Assembly (NCBI GenBank): GCA_946699065.1
Contig: CAMPDV010000117.1
Location: 434,001-498,000, forward strand
Length of the DNA stretch: 64,000 nucleotides
Direction: 5' to 3'
DNA from: Loxodes magnus
Lineage: Eukaryota; Ciliophora; Karyorelictea; Loxodida; Loxodidae
Made by a program: the position numbers and the translations under genes. Positions within the stretch are counted from its first letter, which is position 1; every line of letters starts with the position of its first letter. Shown in pieces: positions 1-14,039 of the stretch. The notes under the pieces are model-generated. The model saw nothing but the letters and a program-made list of their open reading frames with translations, was not told the DNA's origin and made no database searches.

Positions 1-1941
1 AGTATATTCCATTTTGCTTATAATGTTCAGAGAATTGATGTTTATAATGTGAGAATGGATATTGGTGAGATGAATAATAGAGGATTTGCAAGCCATGTGA
101 TGTTTAAAACTGTTTAAAATGCTATTAGAAAACATGCTATGTATGTAAGGAAAATATGATATTAATGGAAAATTAATGTCTTTAAAATGAAAATGATATC
201 ATAGACAAAAAAGTTGAGGAAGAAGTTCTTAAACCTGAAGATTTAAACGATTTTAATATTTCTGAAACTAAGAAAAATATTTTTAAAGCAACTTAAAATA
301 TTTAGGATATAGGAATGTCTGTGGGATATGGAACTTCTTCTATTATGTCTGTAGTTTTAAATTCTGGAGGTTTCGCCTCTGTATTATGAACATTCTTGTT
401 AATATCATAATTGATAGCAACAAACGCTTATATCAATGTAAAAAAAACAAATGATCTTAATGCCTATTATTTCTAAAATAGTCAAGGAAAGGTTCCTGCA
501 TGTGGAAACAGTAACAAATATAGTGTTCTAGATTTAAAATCAAAACACTTAAAAATAAATGAGTATAAATTACTGCTTTTGAGCTATGAAAACTATGCTT
601 TTCTAGCGAATGCTATATTTCCCTTATTTTTACTATTTTGTATCCTAATTTTAGATTTCATCCTTTCTAAACTTAAGAAATATTCTGTATTTTTAAACAA
701 AATACATACAAAATTTACCCACTACAGAGTATTATTATCTGTGTACCAAGCTCTCGATTTGGAAATAAATGTAGCAATTTGACTCTAGTTGTGCAATCCT
801 TCCTTTGAAGATGTCTACTGTGCCTTAAACACAATTTTAGCTTTCTTTGCATTGGTAATTTATTTAATTTTAGATTGGCTAAATAGCTGTTATTTTATTC
901 ACTTCATAAGTTGTAAAGAAATACTTTAAAGGCTTACTAAATTAATAAGAGCTTGAGACCAAATATTATAGTATATTTGATGGTTAGAAAAAATAAACAT
1001 ATGAGAATACTTTATTTTTCCCTCTTTTCTTAGCAAGAAGACTTGTATTAGCAGGGTCTCTCATTGCTTACTTCCAGTTCCCTTCTGCTTAAATCTTGCT
1101 AAGTGCTCTGACTTGCTTAGGAATGATTTGGTATATTATTAAATGCTAGCCTTTCAAGAGTAAGATATTGACAGGCGTTTAAATAAGCTTTGAAGCTTTA
1201 CTGTTTAGCTCTTATTTACTAAACATTTATTTTGAAAAGTCAGAAGATTCTTAATCCGATACTAATGTAACGATAGGCATAGTATTCATATTTTTCGCTA
1301 TGTCAGTTAGCTGTATAGGGTTTATTTTGTATTTCTATTCAATAATAGCAGAATCTTATAGATAATATAAGCAGAAAAAAAAGTTATAATCAGTAGCAGA
1401 TTAAGAACCATTTTAAGAAATGGCTTCTACATCTTCAAGAAGAGTAGATCCATAAGAATTAGCACAATCTTCTTAAAAGCAATAAACTTCAAAATAGGAA
1501 TCTTAGCAAGCTTCTCCTAGTAAGTAGCAAGTTGATATACAAGAGGTAAGTATTAATTTGAAGGAAGAACTGAAGATATAAGATGTAACATCTATGACTT
1601 AAGAATAGATTTCATAAATAGTTATATCATAAGACTTTTCTAGTTGTTAATTAAATGCCAACTGGATTTAAGTCTAAGAATAATTTAAATATCCAACTTA
1701 AATAACTGAAGAACTTCAAGGTGAAGATTTAATTGTAGGTAGAACCATCGAAGGAAACAAAGAAATAAGCGATAAACCACAATAATAAATTGAATCGTTA
1801 AAAGTTAAAGAATAAAATCCCATAAAGAGAGAAGATTCTAAAAGAACAAAAAATATAATGCAGGAGTTTAAAGCTTTAAAGAAAGTTGCTAAGGATAATT
1901 ATTTAGAAGAAAAAAAGTAAAAAACTAATTAAGTTAATTGA
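1..1941 (+). CDS. Cys-rich multi-pass membrane protein of the ciliate surface type, 3' part
   Basis: The 5' end lies outside the window; about 634 residues are visible. Two short GT..AG introns restore one frame: 112-128 (17 nt) and 913-931 (19 nt). Just after the first intron comes a short Cys-x2-Cys...Cys stretch like the end of furin/growth-factor-receptor-type repeats. A run of about eight hydrophobic segments follows, including the typical pattern FFPLFLARRLVLAG and later GMIWYIIKCQPFKSK, which I know from large ciliate Cys-rich proteins with a C-terminal membrane bundle. The last 180 residues are a Gln/Ser-rich cytosolic tail. TGA is read as Trp in VLWTF and AIWLQ; TGA at 1939 is the stop. 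The family is widespread in ciliates, with no settled function. A likely relative of its N-terminal part lies at 24879-25674. Confidence 0.8.
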
Positions 1942-4392
1942 ATTTCTTATCTAATTATATAAGCATTTTAAAGTAAATAACTTAAATTAAAAATATCTCA
2001 TATAAAAGCCAGCTATATTTAAATATTTATTAATGACATAACACTATTTTTATCTTGTATAAATATAAATTAAAATTCTTTCTTGATTTTCCAAACTTTA
2101 ATCTTTTTCTTTTTACACTAAAAGTATCATATATAAAAACTTGTTATGCTTATATATTCTTATCGATAAATATGTTATAATATCCTGATTGCTTTTTGAA
2201 AAGTCAAATAGATTTTAATCTCTTCATATTTTTTGGTATCTTGAATCATTTTATATTTATTTAATCTATAATATTTTAGATTTTAAGTTCACTTCATCTA
2301 AATTACAAGTCCAAATGATTTTGATTATATATAATTGGAAAGAAATGCATTACATATTCTTTTATGCAATTTATCATTTAGAATATAAATACTTATACCT
2401 ATAAATTTTATAGATCTTTTAGTATTCAAACTCTAATTGTCTAGCTTATTTATTCCTTTAAATTAATAATTATTGCTATGCAAACTTTTCTTTTTTTAAT
2501 TTTAATGTTTTAATTTAAAAAATTTTTGATCTAAGAAATATTCCAATTTTTCCTTGCTTTTATAAGAAATTACATTATATCCTTAAAGTAATAAGCATTT
2601 AAAGATCAGTTAATATATCTAATAAACTAGATTAATCATCCTACCTAAATATTTTTAATCTTTAGTTTCTACTATTTATTGGTAAGTTAATAGCTATTTG
2701 CATTTACAAATAAATGAAGTATTTCTAGATCTAGATACTTCTTATAGTTTATTTTACCTTTATCTTTTAATTAGTGTGGCAGTATTTAATAACTTTAGAA
2801 GACTTTGGCTGTTTAATTTAAAATAAGCTAAAGTTTATGTTAATGATAAAGTTTATTTGTGAATACTTAAAATTATTATTTAAAAGCAAACTCTTCATAA
2901 ACTAATTTCAAAAGGCTAATGTTATGGTTTTAAGTATTTAAAAGTCTCTAACTTCTAATTAAAGAAATAATTATAAAAGCTGTATATACTATTAGACTTT
3001 ATAGAGTCATTTAAACTATAAAGGTATAGCTACTTAAGTTAATTAATTTTATCTTATTATGTAACTATAATTTGTTATAGGGATAATTAAAAGCTTCAGG
3101 TAAGTTGGAATGATTATCTATAATTGAAAAGCATTTATTTTAGAGTGTTAGATCTTATTATATTTCAGATTAAATCTACCAAGTATATAAATATGTCTTT
3201 ATTTGATAATCTTTTTCCATTTTGTGAATATTTACCTCAATCATCAAACTATCCTATTATATACTAAATATTTCAGAATGGGAGAGTCATATTACTTCAA
3301 AATATTCTGATATATAGAATAAAATAGAGTACATATTTAGCAAGATAAAGCTTTAGGAATAAAGCAATATATAAAGTACTATTCTAATATGATCCTTTAC
3401 TAATATATCAAAATGAGATATACAAAAAGCAACTTTAATAAAATATCTATTAAGTAAATATATATGCTTTGAATAGTATGAGCATTAGCTTTATATGATA
3501 TATTAAAATAAATCAGAAGCATCAATACAATATTCAGACATTAGAGTCTATTAATATGTATTGAATTGATATGTATTACATGATAAGCATGATAGAATAA
3601 AAATTTTTATTATATAACGTAAAACTAATTTAATGCTTAAGAAAATTTGTATATATAAGATTATTTTAGCAGGAGAAAAACATATAAAAGTAAAGCTAAG
3701 CTTATTATTTCAGTTCTTTTTAAAAATTATATATCTATTCTCCTTTTTTTATCAGTGCGCTAAATAAATTCAGTAATATAGTGATTAAATTTAAATTTTA
3801 AGTTTATTTGATTTTATTAATTAAATGGCTTTATTAGATAGTAATATTTATAGCTATATAGATAAATAAGTGTAATGAGATATGATGATGACTAGTTATT
3901 TTAACTATAAATTAAATTAAAGAAACAAATTAAAAATCAAATTTAAAATAATAAATTAAGTTAGCTCTAAAAATATAGACATGTACATATATTAAAATAG
4001 CTGGTTGATATAAATGTCTATATATTAATATAAAACAGGTCTGGAGAAGCTAATAAGCTCTTAATTTAATATATATCTTAAATTCAAATATATAACTTAT
4101 AAATTTAGAAACTTAAGTTTAATGCATACACTTAGAAAAGATAAATCATTTTTAGTATTTTATGGGTAATATAAAATTTTTTTTGGTATCTACTTTTAAT
4201 TTCTATCTTATTGAGACTTTATAGTTTATCTTATACTTTTATTTTAAAAAGCGGTTTAATTAGAACTGATAGATAGAACAATTAAAAAAAATTTTCTATG
4301 AATTTGAAAATTTGGAAAGCGTGATTATAGAAAGATAGTTAATAGAGTTATTATTAAAATAATTTAGTGAAATGACATTTAAAATATTTTTA
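1942..4392. other. AT-rich spacer, no gene seen
   Basis: About 2.45 kb between a + strand gene end and the RuvBL2 stop (convergent). It is mostly runs of A/T with frequent TGA in all frames and no conserved protein pattern, RNA gene or clear repeat. Confidence 0.6.
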
Positions 4393-5769
<1,377 letters not shown>

Positions 5770-6409
5770 TTTAAAATTTTTATTACATAACTTAAATTTT
5801 ATCTTCTTTATGCTTTAATTCTTTAAATCAATCCTATCTAAGTAAATAACTACTTATAAACTATTAAATCTCTTATACGATACACAAGAAGGAATCAAAT
5901 ATCTATAAATTAAGATTATTTCGGTTTCCAAATTAACTTTATACTTCCAGTTTGTAATTCTAGAATTAGTAATCGAGGAAATATAAAATTGGCTTAATCA
6001 AATAAAGAAGTAAATGACTCGAATAGCTTCATATATCTGCTAATAAGAGATAGAATTATAAGAAATGAAAGCATTAGAAGATGTAAATTGCATTCTAAAT
6101 TTTAAATATTTAAAAACCTTTACATTTACTAATTTAACTAAAGTAGCTCTTATAATATAATATGGATAAGTCAAATTTTTGATTAAGAGCATATTGCTTA
6201 ATTATTCAGTATTAGCTTTCTAGTTTTAATTAAATAATCTAAGTTCTATTATTAGACAAAATTCAATTAACTAAGGAAATTAATTTATAATAACCAGAAA
6301 GGGGGCTAAAAGCAGACTCATCAAAGCTAATATTTAAATTTGTGGAAGATGATTAAGATAAACATGATATCTGAAAGTATAATTTAAGGTAATTTAAATA
6401 TTAATATAA
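5770..6409. other. spacer upstream of RuvBL2
   Basis: 640 bp of AT-rich DNA between the RuvBL2 start and the stop of the ArfGAP gene, both on the minus strand. It must hold the RuvBL2 promoter, but no recognisable element was seen. Confidence 0.5.
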
Positions 6410-7369
6410 TCAAAGTTGTTTTTCTTGCTCTTGAGGTTCAAATTCATTATTTTCTATATTTTATTCATTTGTAGGTGTATCAGGATCTTCTTCATCTTCA
6501 GATCCTTTTTATTATTCTTTTTTTAACCCAGTGTATTTCAAAAATTAATTGAATCCTTATTTACTTTTTTCTAGCCCAGATTGAAGAACTGCTGTCGATT
6601 TTTCTTTAGCACTTTTAAGTTTTTAAGTACTCTATATATTAACATAACTTACAGCAAGCTGTTTTGTCTTATCGTAAGCTGACTCAGCCATCTCTTTAGT
6701 TTTGTCATAAACTTTGGATGAAGCTTCTTTTGCTTTTTCTAAAGCAGAAGATGTTTTATTTTTAACTTTTTGCCAGTTATCTTTATCTGTTGCCTTTTAC
6801 TTAACATCTTGATAGGTTTCTTTAGTTTTTTATCATCCTTATTTTAACCAACCACCTACTTTGTTTCCTGTTGATTATTTTTCTTCTTCTAATGGTGGAG
6901 CTGAAGCCTCTTGAATTTAAGGCTTCTAAATTAGATTTTATTAATTGCTTTAAAATACTTCTTACTCTATTCCTTCTTATAAAGGAGGAGGGTTTTACAA
7001 AAATTCAGTTTCCTCAACTTTACTTTTTAACTACTCTCTATAAAATTTAGCTGCTATCGTTTTATACCTGTTGTAGACAGACTCATTAAGAAGATTGTAG
7101 TTAGTGAAGAAATCCTTTAAAGCTCTATTTCCACCGTTCTTCATATACTTTAGTTGCTTTTCTGATCAAGAATCCATGTTTGTAGATCTTACAAATGATA
7201 TATGTACTCCAAGTCCTCTATGTAAACCTGAGCATTCAATGCATAAAAATATTCCATAAGTCACAGATGCCCATTAAACGCTTTTCTTGCTACATTCAAA
7301 GCAAAGCTTATTTTACTCATCTTCATACAATTACTTGAAGAATTCTGCTGTTTCTGATATTGAAACCAT
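6410..7369 (-). CDS. ArfGAP domain protein (ArfGAP1-like)
   Basis: 319 residues in one exon, ATG at 7369, TGA at 6410. The N-terminal ArfGAP zinc finger has Cys23-x2-Cys26-x16-Cys43-x2-Cys46, followed by [10 protein letters not shown] with the catalytic Arg51, then NMDSW at 64-68. That Trp68, conserved in the family, is encoded by TGA (7166-7168), which is direct evidence for UGA as a sense codon. A second TGA-Trp occurs in GGWLKQGW. After the finger comes a Lys/Thr/Ala-rich amphipathic region ([24 protein letters not shown]) resembling the repeated helices that sense curved membrane in ArfGAP1, then an acidic Gln-rich tail. It should stimulate GTP hydrolysis on Arf and regulate COPI coat turnover at the Golgi. 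The domain is certain; the subfamily is inferred from layout. Confidence 0.92.
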
Positions 7370-7544
7370 TTAATCTATTTATGACTTAGAAAATCAAATA
7401 AATATACTGGAGACTATTATCTTTCAATTGTTTATGAAAATAGGAGCAGAATCACTTAGATTTAGAGCTAATATTCGAATAGGTTATATGATTCATTACA
7501 CAATATAATATACTCTGTTAATTAATTAAAATCTTTCCCTTTAA

Positions 7545-7896
7545 TCATATTTTAGATTTCTTGCTTATTTAATCTGTTTTACTAGCCCCTTTAATAAACA
7601 ACTTCTTATATGCATTTCTTTCTTATTATCGTTTATTTTCTCTTTTATTCTAATTAGCTCTAAATTATATTTATTTACAGATTAAAAGGAATCAAACTTT
7701 GTGTTATATGATTATAATAAAACTAGATAGAAGTAATTAACATACTGATAAATTAGGCATTTTCTTTCTTTATAGTTCTTGCTTATCTAGTAAAGGAACT
7801 ATATTAAGAAACAAAGTAATGAAAAGTAATTAGTTACTCTAGTGGTATTAGCAATTCTAGAATTGTATTTAGAATTAAATTTAAAGTGTTATACAT
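7545..7896 (-). CDS. possible small basic protein, unknown
   Basis: An ATG at 7896 opens a frame that, after removing a 19-nt GT..AG intron (7660-7678), gives 110 residues ending at TGA 7545. The last 45 residues are basic and look genuine (KRQQERNAYKKLF...). The N-terminal half is hydrophobic, rich in Ile, Leu, Tyr and Gln, and could be chance AT-rich sequence. I recognise no family. The exact intron phase and the composition of the 3' part argue for a gene; the poor composition of the 5' part argues against. Only expression data would decide. Confidence 0.35.
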
Positions 7897-8544
7897 TACT
7901 TTATCTGTGATCATACCTTATTAAAGTTAAGCTTCAAATTGTAACTGAGCTATTTTTAACTTTAATCATTTAAAAATTGCTATTTTAGCAATTCGATTAT
8001 AAAGCATCTCCAAATTTCTTAGCTTACAGAATAGGAATAAAAAATGGTTATTGAGTATTTCCTTATTAATTAAAAAAGAGCAGAAGTTACTTTTCATTAT
8101 ATTAACAAATTTATGTTCAAAGTATTATTGTTTTCTAGCTTACTTTATTATATTTAGCATACCTATTTATATAAGAGCTATAGTTATTACTAATTACTTT
8201 CATTTCTTTATTTTAAATCTATTATTTAGCTTACAGTGCCAATAATCATCTATACACTTGTTATAAAGCCAAAATTATTAAAATGCTTCTTCTAATAAGC
8301 ATCTAGTTAGAGCTATTATTATGTCACTTTAGTTATTCCCTCAAAGCATAAAATCTAACCTTGAAAGTATTTAGTATTAATACTTGCTTTCAACTTTTTT
8401 TATATGGCTAAAGATAAAAGAGTGAGTTCAGATAGTTAATGAGTAAGAATGAAGTAGTGTTAGAGTGAAGATATTTGATGATGTATATAATAAAGGTATA
8501 ATAAAGGTATAAACAGGTAGGTATTTAATTAAGTTAGAAGTAAA
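7897..8544. other. spacer between divergent genes
   Basis: About 650 bp of AT-rich DNA upstream of the C1q-like coiled-coil gene. It contains a short direct repeat (ATAAAGGTATAATAAAGGTATAA, 8488-8511). No conserved ORF was seen. Confidence 0.5.
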
Positions 8545-11028
8545 ATGAAAAATTCTTATAGACTAAGTTTTACACCTTAAAAGCAACTCTTTCCCAAAAG
8601 CGCTTAAATAACACGTCATTCTTATTCTTAGTAAAATTTCTTCTAGTAAAAGCGATAATCAATAGAATCTCTCAGCTTGGATAGCCTTGATGATATATCA
8701 TAAGGTAATAAAGAATGGAGGAATATTTAAGAAATTGTGAGAGTAACTTTTAAAGAGCTGTCAGAAGTAATAAAGTCATAATAGCGAGTCAAAGAAGAGC
8801 TTACGAATTAACTTACAGCTTTAGCTGCTAATAATGATTTATCTAATTAACTATAAAATAAAATTGATAGAGATGAGGTTAGTAAGTAACTAGACTAATT
8901 ATCTTCAGATTTAGAATAAAGAACATCAAAATAAGAAATAATGTAACTTATAGAGGATAAGCCTTCGTCCTAGGAAGTTTAGCAGTAAATGAAGGTGAAC
9001 ATTTCTTAAGAGGAATTCTAAACTTTAATAAATAAGAAGGCAAGTGATAAAGATTTAAATTAGGAAATACATAGACTAAATAATAATCTCTAGAACTTAA
9101 CTAATTTAATTTAAGCTGAGCTATAAAAATGTGGCAATGATAAAGAAATACAGCAAATAAAACTAGATTTGGATTATAAAATTTCTAAAAGTGATTTTTT
9201 TAAATAATATAATGAAAAAATAGACCAACAGGATCTAAGCAAGGCTTTGAATCAAAAAGTTAATTAGTCTGATTTAGAAACAATGCTAGCAAATAAAGTT
9301 GACTTTGAAGAGTTTTAAAAAGCTCTCAAAGCAATTGAAGTAAAAGCTGATTACAGATAATTTAAAAAAGCTAGACACAATTTATAAAAGAAATTAGATA
9401 AGCAAGAGCTACAAAAGAATATTATCCCAGAAATAACTTCCAAAGCTGATAAATAAGAATATGAAAAATTAATAATGAATATCACTTCTCTTTAGACTGA
9501 AATGGAGTAAAGGTTAAAGTAATAAAAATCTGAAAATGAAGCTTTTATTTCTGAATATAGAACTGAAATATAAAATATTTAAGAGAGTATCGAATAATCA
9601 TTAGATATTAAAATGAATGCTAAAGATTACCAGTAGATCTATAGCATTCTAAACCGTAAAATTGATATATAATAGGTAATAAGTTAAGGTACGCTACTTA
9701 GTAATGGTTTAGCTGAAAGTCTCAATAAATTGAACTTCTAATAAAGTAAATTAAAATAAGAAGCAATATACAACTTTTAAGAATAGCAAGAGTTAATGAC
9801 AATCAAAATGGTAGAGTTAGCATAAGAACTGAAATTACTAATTGATAATATAGAATTTATTGAAGAGTCCAGAAAAATAAGTCTTGAAAAGACAGCAAAA
9901 AAAATAAGGAAAAACTTTTAAAATATAAAGTAAATGAATATCCAATTTAAGGATAAAATTACCAAATCTTTATAGTAACTTAACGAAGAAATAGGCGAAC
10001 TTTAAAATACAAAAGTAGATTAACGAGAAAGTTAAGAATTCCATAGTAAAATACTTTTCGAATATTTAAAAGATAAATAAAATGTTTAAGATTTTAACGA
10101 ATAAATAAACTCTTATCATGGTAATGCTATTTAAATCATTAAAGACCTAAAATAAGAACATTGAACTAATAAAGTTTATGTAATCGAAAGTTTGAAAAAG
10201 GCTTTAGAAGAAAAGATATCAAGCTAATAATTTGATTAAGCTTTGAGTTAGAAAATGGATATTTTGACATTTTAGAAGCAATTTGCCGAGAATGTTAATA
10301 AAGAAGAACTCACAAAACTATAAAATTAGAACGAAAAAATGCTGCTGAATTTAGGAAAAAAGGCAGATCTTTAATTGTTGGAATAACATATTTTTTAAAC
10401 GAAAGCTGCTTTAGAAAATGTGAGTAGAGATATGTCTCAACTAGTTAATATTAAAGATTTTTGTACACTACTAGATATGAAAGTAAATATAGATGATTCA
10501 AACTAAACGCTTAATTAGTTCTATAGTTAGCTATAATTAAAAGGGAACAAGGAAGAAATACTTTCCCAATAAAGCAATTAAGCAATTATTAATGAAATTA
10601 TATGCTCAGAAAATAATTCTGGAAGGTGAATATGAAAAAGCGGAACTATAAAGCAAGGTTTTACAATTCCTTGAGAGATATAAGTAGTAAATAATTCTCC
10701 TGATAACTTTATCTGAGAAAGGGATTCAGTTGAAATTATTGTTGTATGTGGTGGAATTTATGAAATTACCTTTGGTTTTTACTCAAGAAAAAAACCTACA
10801 GTATAGCTATTAGTAAATGGAGATCCAATATTTTTAGCTGTTAGTAACGCTAGTTTAGTTATTCATCATAGCAGTGGAAAATTAAAATAAGCTGGTAAGC
10901 ATTCTGCTGGAATTATAGCAGGATTAACTTTAGTTGACTTTATTGTTCTTCCAGAAAATGCAAGAGTTAGCATTTCTTACAAAAGTGAAACAAAATCTGA
11001 GGGTTTTTTAAGTCTCAAAAAAATTTGA
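8545..11028 (+). CDS. long coiled-coil protein with C-terminal C1q/TNF-like domain
   Basis: 827 residues in one exon, ATG 8545 to TGA 11026. Residues from about 60 to 680 form a charged coiled coil with recurring units of the type KADxxEFEKAL / NKVDFEEFQ / KADLQLLE, a repeat style common in protist basal-body and flagellar proteins. A compact globular domain follows (about 690-827): SGRWIWKSG, then IPWEIQVVNN, NFIWERDSVEI, GIYEITFGFYSRKKPTVQLLVNG and a Gly/Ala-rich stretch before FIVLPENARVSISY. The alternating strands and the GIYEI...FGF...LLVNG pattern resemble C1q/TNF-like jelly rolls, which here would be intracellular because no signal peptide is present. Four Trp of this domain are encoded by TGA, plus one in the coil. 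Partner and location are unknown; a cytoskeletal or ciliary role is inferred from the coil. Confidence 0.85.
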
Positions 11029-11558
11029 ATAATAATTAATGGAAATTAACTATTCATCTATTACTCTTTACATAGCTAGTTAGATAACTAGTTTAAATAC
11101 AGCAAAAGACATTAAATAGATACACTTATATTAACCAAGTATAACTATTTAGTAATTGAGCTTGTATGGAGGTTATCTTAGTAGGTATTTTTAAACCTTT
11201 TTCAAATTTTTTGCATAGCTTTTTAAAGATCTAGAAGATATATTTCTTTATAGTTTATGATACTTAAAGTTACTAGAAAAGCAGTATAATGAGTTAAATC
11301 TCTCTTCTATTGAGTAAAACATGATTATTATTAATAGTACTTGCCTGCTGAGATAATAAATCCTTTATTTAGTTATTAAATGTGAATAAAGATCTTAAAG
11401 GTAAAGCAAAAATAACTAACTTATTTTATCTAAAAAGAATGCTCTAAAAGCGATTTTAAATAGCTATAAGTAAATAGATAAAGGAAGTGATAGATGTAAT
11501 ATGGTAGTAAAGTTAAATATCTGTTATATGAGCAAAAAACATTTAATTTAAATATAAA
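11029..11558. other. spacer between two + strand genes
   Basis: 530 bp of AT-rich sequence with no gene or RNA recognised; it presumably carries the 3' UTR of the C1q-like gene and the promoter of the next. Confidence 0.5.
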
Positions 11559-13226
11559 ATGCTAACATAAGATAAGGGATTGAACTGAAAACAAATACAC
11601 CCTAAAACAGAATTGCTAAAGAAATCCTCTAACTTCAAATTTTAATTAATCCATGAAGTAGACGAAACATATCCTTTAGGCAGATTGATTGCAACAGCTA
11701 GCTCTATTAGCAGTAGCCTTCCTATTCCAATTAAATGCGTTTGAAAGAGAAAGTTATCTTAATAATCAGATAAGTAGTTTACTTTGCTAGAGCATAATTC
11801 TAATGTTTATCTTCCTTCTTGTAATGATATTGGAACTTGAATAATGGTAGAAGCTTAGAGTCTGGAAGAAGATATTAAAGGATCTGTTGTTGCACATTTT
11901 GGACCAATTACAATAGACTCTGCAATTATACGAAAATTACTGGAGTATATTTTAGCTAGTTAAGGTGCCCGATTTTCTGTATATGTCTAAGATGAAGAAT
12001 GAAATAATGAATTGAATATACCTGGCACTTTCACTATATTACCTGATTTACTTATTTTGTAATGTCCTTAAAAACCTGAAGTCTAGTTTAAGATTTAATA
12101 TACAAATAAGTATCCAAAGATTGAAATAAATCATGGAGATACTAAAAAAGTAACTTTTTATCTCTCTAATAATTAAAAAGAAAAGGGCTAAGTTAGCTAA
12201 GGAACGGAAAAGAAAATAATAGTACATACAGAGACAAGATAATAAAAAGATATAATGATACTAACTATAAGGTGCATGGCTACCATTAACTAAAGCTCAC
12301 ATACTTCTATTGATCTATTTTCTTCTCTTAAATAAACAGAGTCTGCACAAAATTAAGGATAAGGAGCTTAAAACATGGCTACTCCTTAAATACTTACAGA
12401 TGTGTTGATAGAATTAGAAAGAACTCAAAGAGAATTGCATGGAGTAGTAATTACAAACACTAGGTTGTAAAGTGAAAAATATGAACTTTAAAAGTCTATT
12501 AAAAGACTTGAAATGGAAATGGAAGAAACTATTTAAGCATATTAAAATATACTTCAAAACTAAAACTAAGTTGTTCCATAAGATCTAGATGAATAAATAC
12601 AAGAACTAAACTAAGAAAACTAAGAACTTGCTCTCCAACTTAAATAAAAATAGGCTGGTATAGATGAAAATGATACAGATAAGTAGAATTTGCAATAAGA
12701 ATCAATAGAGCTAAAAACAAAAATGAAGATTGTAATACAGTAAAAGTAATAACTTGAGGAAGAAAAAACAAATAAATAAATGATTGCACAACAAGAAACT
12801 AATCATACTGAATCTGATTTTAAGCAACTGCAAGAAGAAGTTGAATCATTGATTGCATAAAGAAATGTACTTAGTCGTAAAACACAAAGTCTTTAGAAGG
12901 ATTTAGAGAAATATAAGCAAGATCTAGAAAAAAAGGGATAAGAATTGAACGCTGAACTTAATAAATATAAAGTACAAAACAATGAGTTACTTGAACAAAC
13001 TAAAACATTGTAGAGTGAACTTTCTGAAAGTTAAGATCAAAGCGAAGGCAATTATGAAATGGAGTAAAAAAATTAAGAGATTTTAAAAGAAATAGAATAG
13101 CTACGCCTTGAAAATTAGAAAATGAAAGGTGAGAATGGAAGTGAGTAGGATTACAAAAATCAAATAGCAATATTAACTGCTAAGTTAAGTAGAGCATAGG
13201 CAATGGAACGGAGGAATAATTAATGA
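11559..13226 (+). CDS. AIR9-like Ig-type (A9) domain plus coiled-coil protein
   Basis: 555 residues, single exon, ATG 11559 to TGA 13224. From residue 32 there is a sequence very like the A9 Ig-like repeats of plant and trypanosomatid AIR9 proteins: YPLGRLIATASS, then IKCVWKRK, a hydrophobic-polar stretch, NDIGTWIMVEAQSLEED and VVAHFGPITID. The first 300 residues may hold one A9 repeat plus a PH-like segment; the rest is a classic Gln/Glu/Lys coiled coil. The leucine-rich repeats of full AIR9 are absent. AIR9 family members bind microtubules, so a microtubule-associated role is plausible but inferred. TGA encodes Trp four times (LNWKQ, VWKRK, GTWIM, EEWNNE); no TGG-Trp was seen. The start was chosen because it is the first ATG in frame and uses TGA-Trp soon after. 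Confidence 0.8.
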
Positions 13227-14039
13227 TTAAGTTTTCTAAAATCATTTAAAACTTATAATATCTCAAAATATTTAACACTTCTATTAAATTTATATAGGTA
13301 TTATGCTTTATCTCAAATCATAATACTGATTTTACAGTCTCCGTATAAAATTATAAATTTATAATTATAACTCTAAATTAATAAATTTTAGTACTTTCTC
13401 CAAAAAATTAGGATATAAGTACAAGTAGAGTTTATAAATATTTGAATAAAAAAAGAATAAAAATACAATTTGGATTTTATCTATTTCACTAAAGAAATCA
13501 TAAAATTAAAATTAGTTATAAGTATATATTTATTATGAAAGCATTTAGCTTTACATAAAGAAATTTTAATATAGCAAGTTAGAAATTTATCTATACGTAT
13601 AGAATTCGTTATAGAAGTAATTTTTTGAATAGACTAGAATAAGTGCTTTTTAATAATTTGTTACTAGCAATTAATAGAATTTTCATTTAAGCATACCTTA
13701 ATAATTTATACTCTTGCAAGTTTATACTTCGTTAAGAAAATCTTGACTGTATATAAGAAATTATCAAATGACTGTTATAAGAATTTTCTAAAATGTGATG
13801 ATGAATAATATAGGTATTGGCTTAAGTTTATTTTAGTATAGCCATTTTTTTTCTTTACTACTAACCTTTTTTATTCATAAATATAATTAATTGGTGTTAA
13901 AGAATTAATAGAGAAGGTTTATTTCATAGTCTAGAATATTAGCTAATGTATCTTAACCTTAAGCTAGCAAAAATTATATTTTGTTTTCTGCAGTATAAGC
14001 ATAAACTTAAAATATAAGCCATAATTTAATATAATAATG
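13227..14039. other. spacer between convergent genes
   Basis: About 810 bp of AT-rich DNA between the TGA of the AIR9-like gene and the TGA of the EF-hand coiled-coil gene. Nothing recognisable. Confidence 0.5.
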
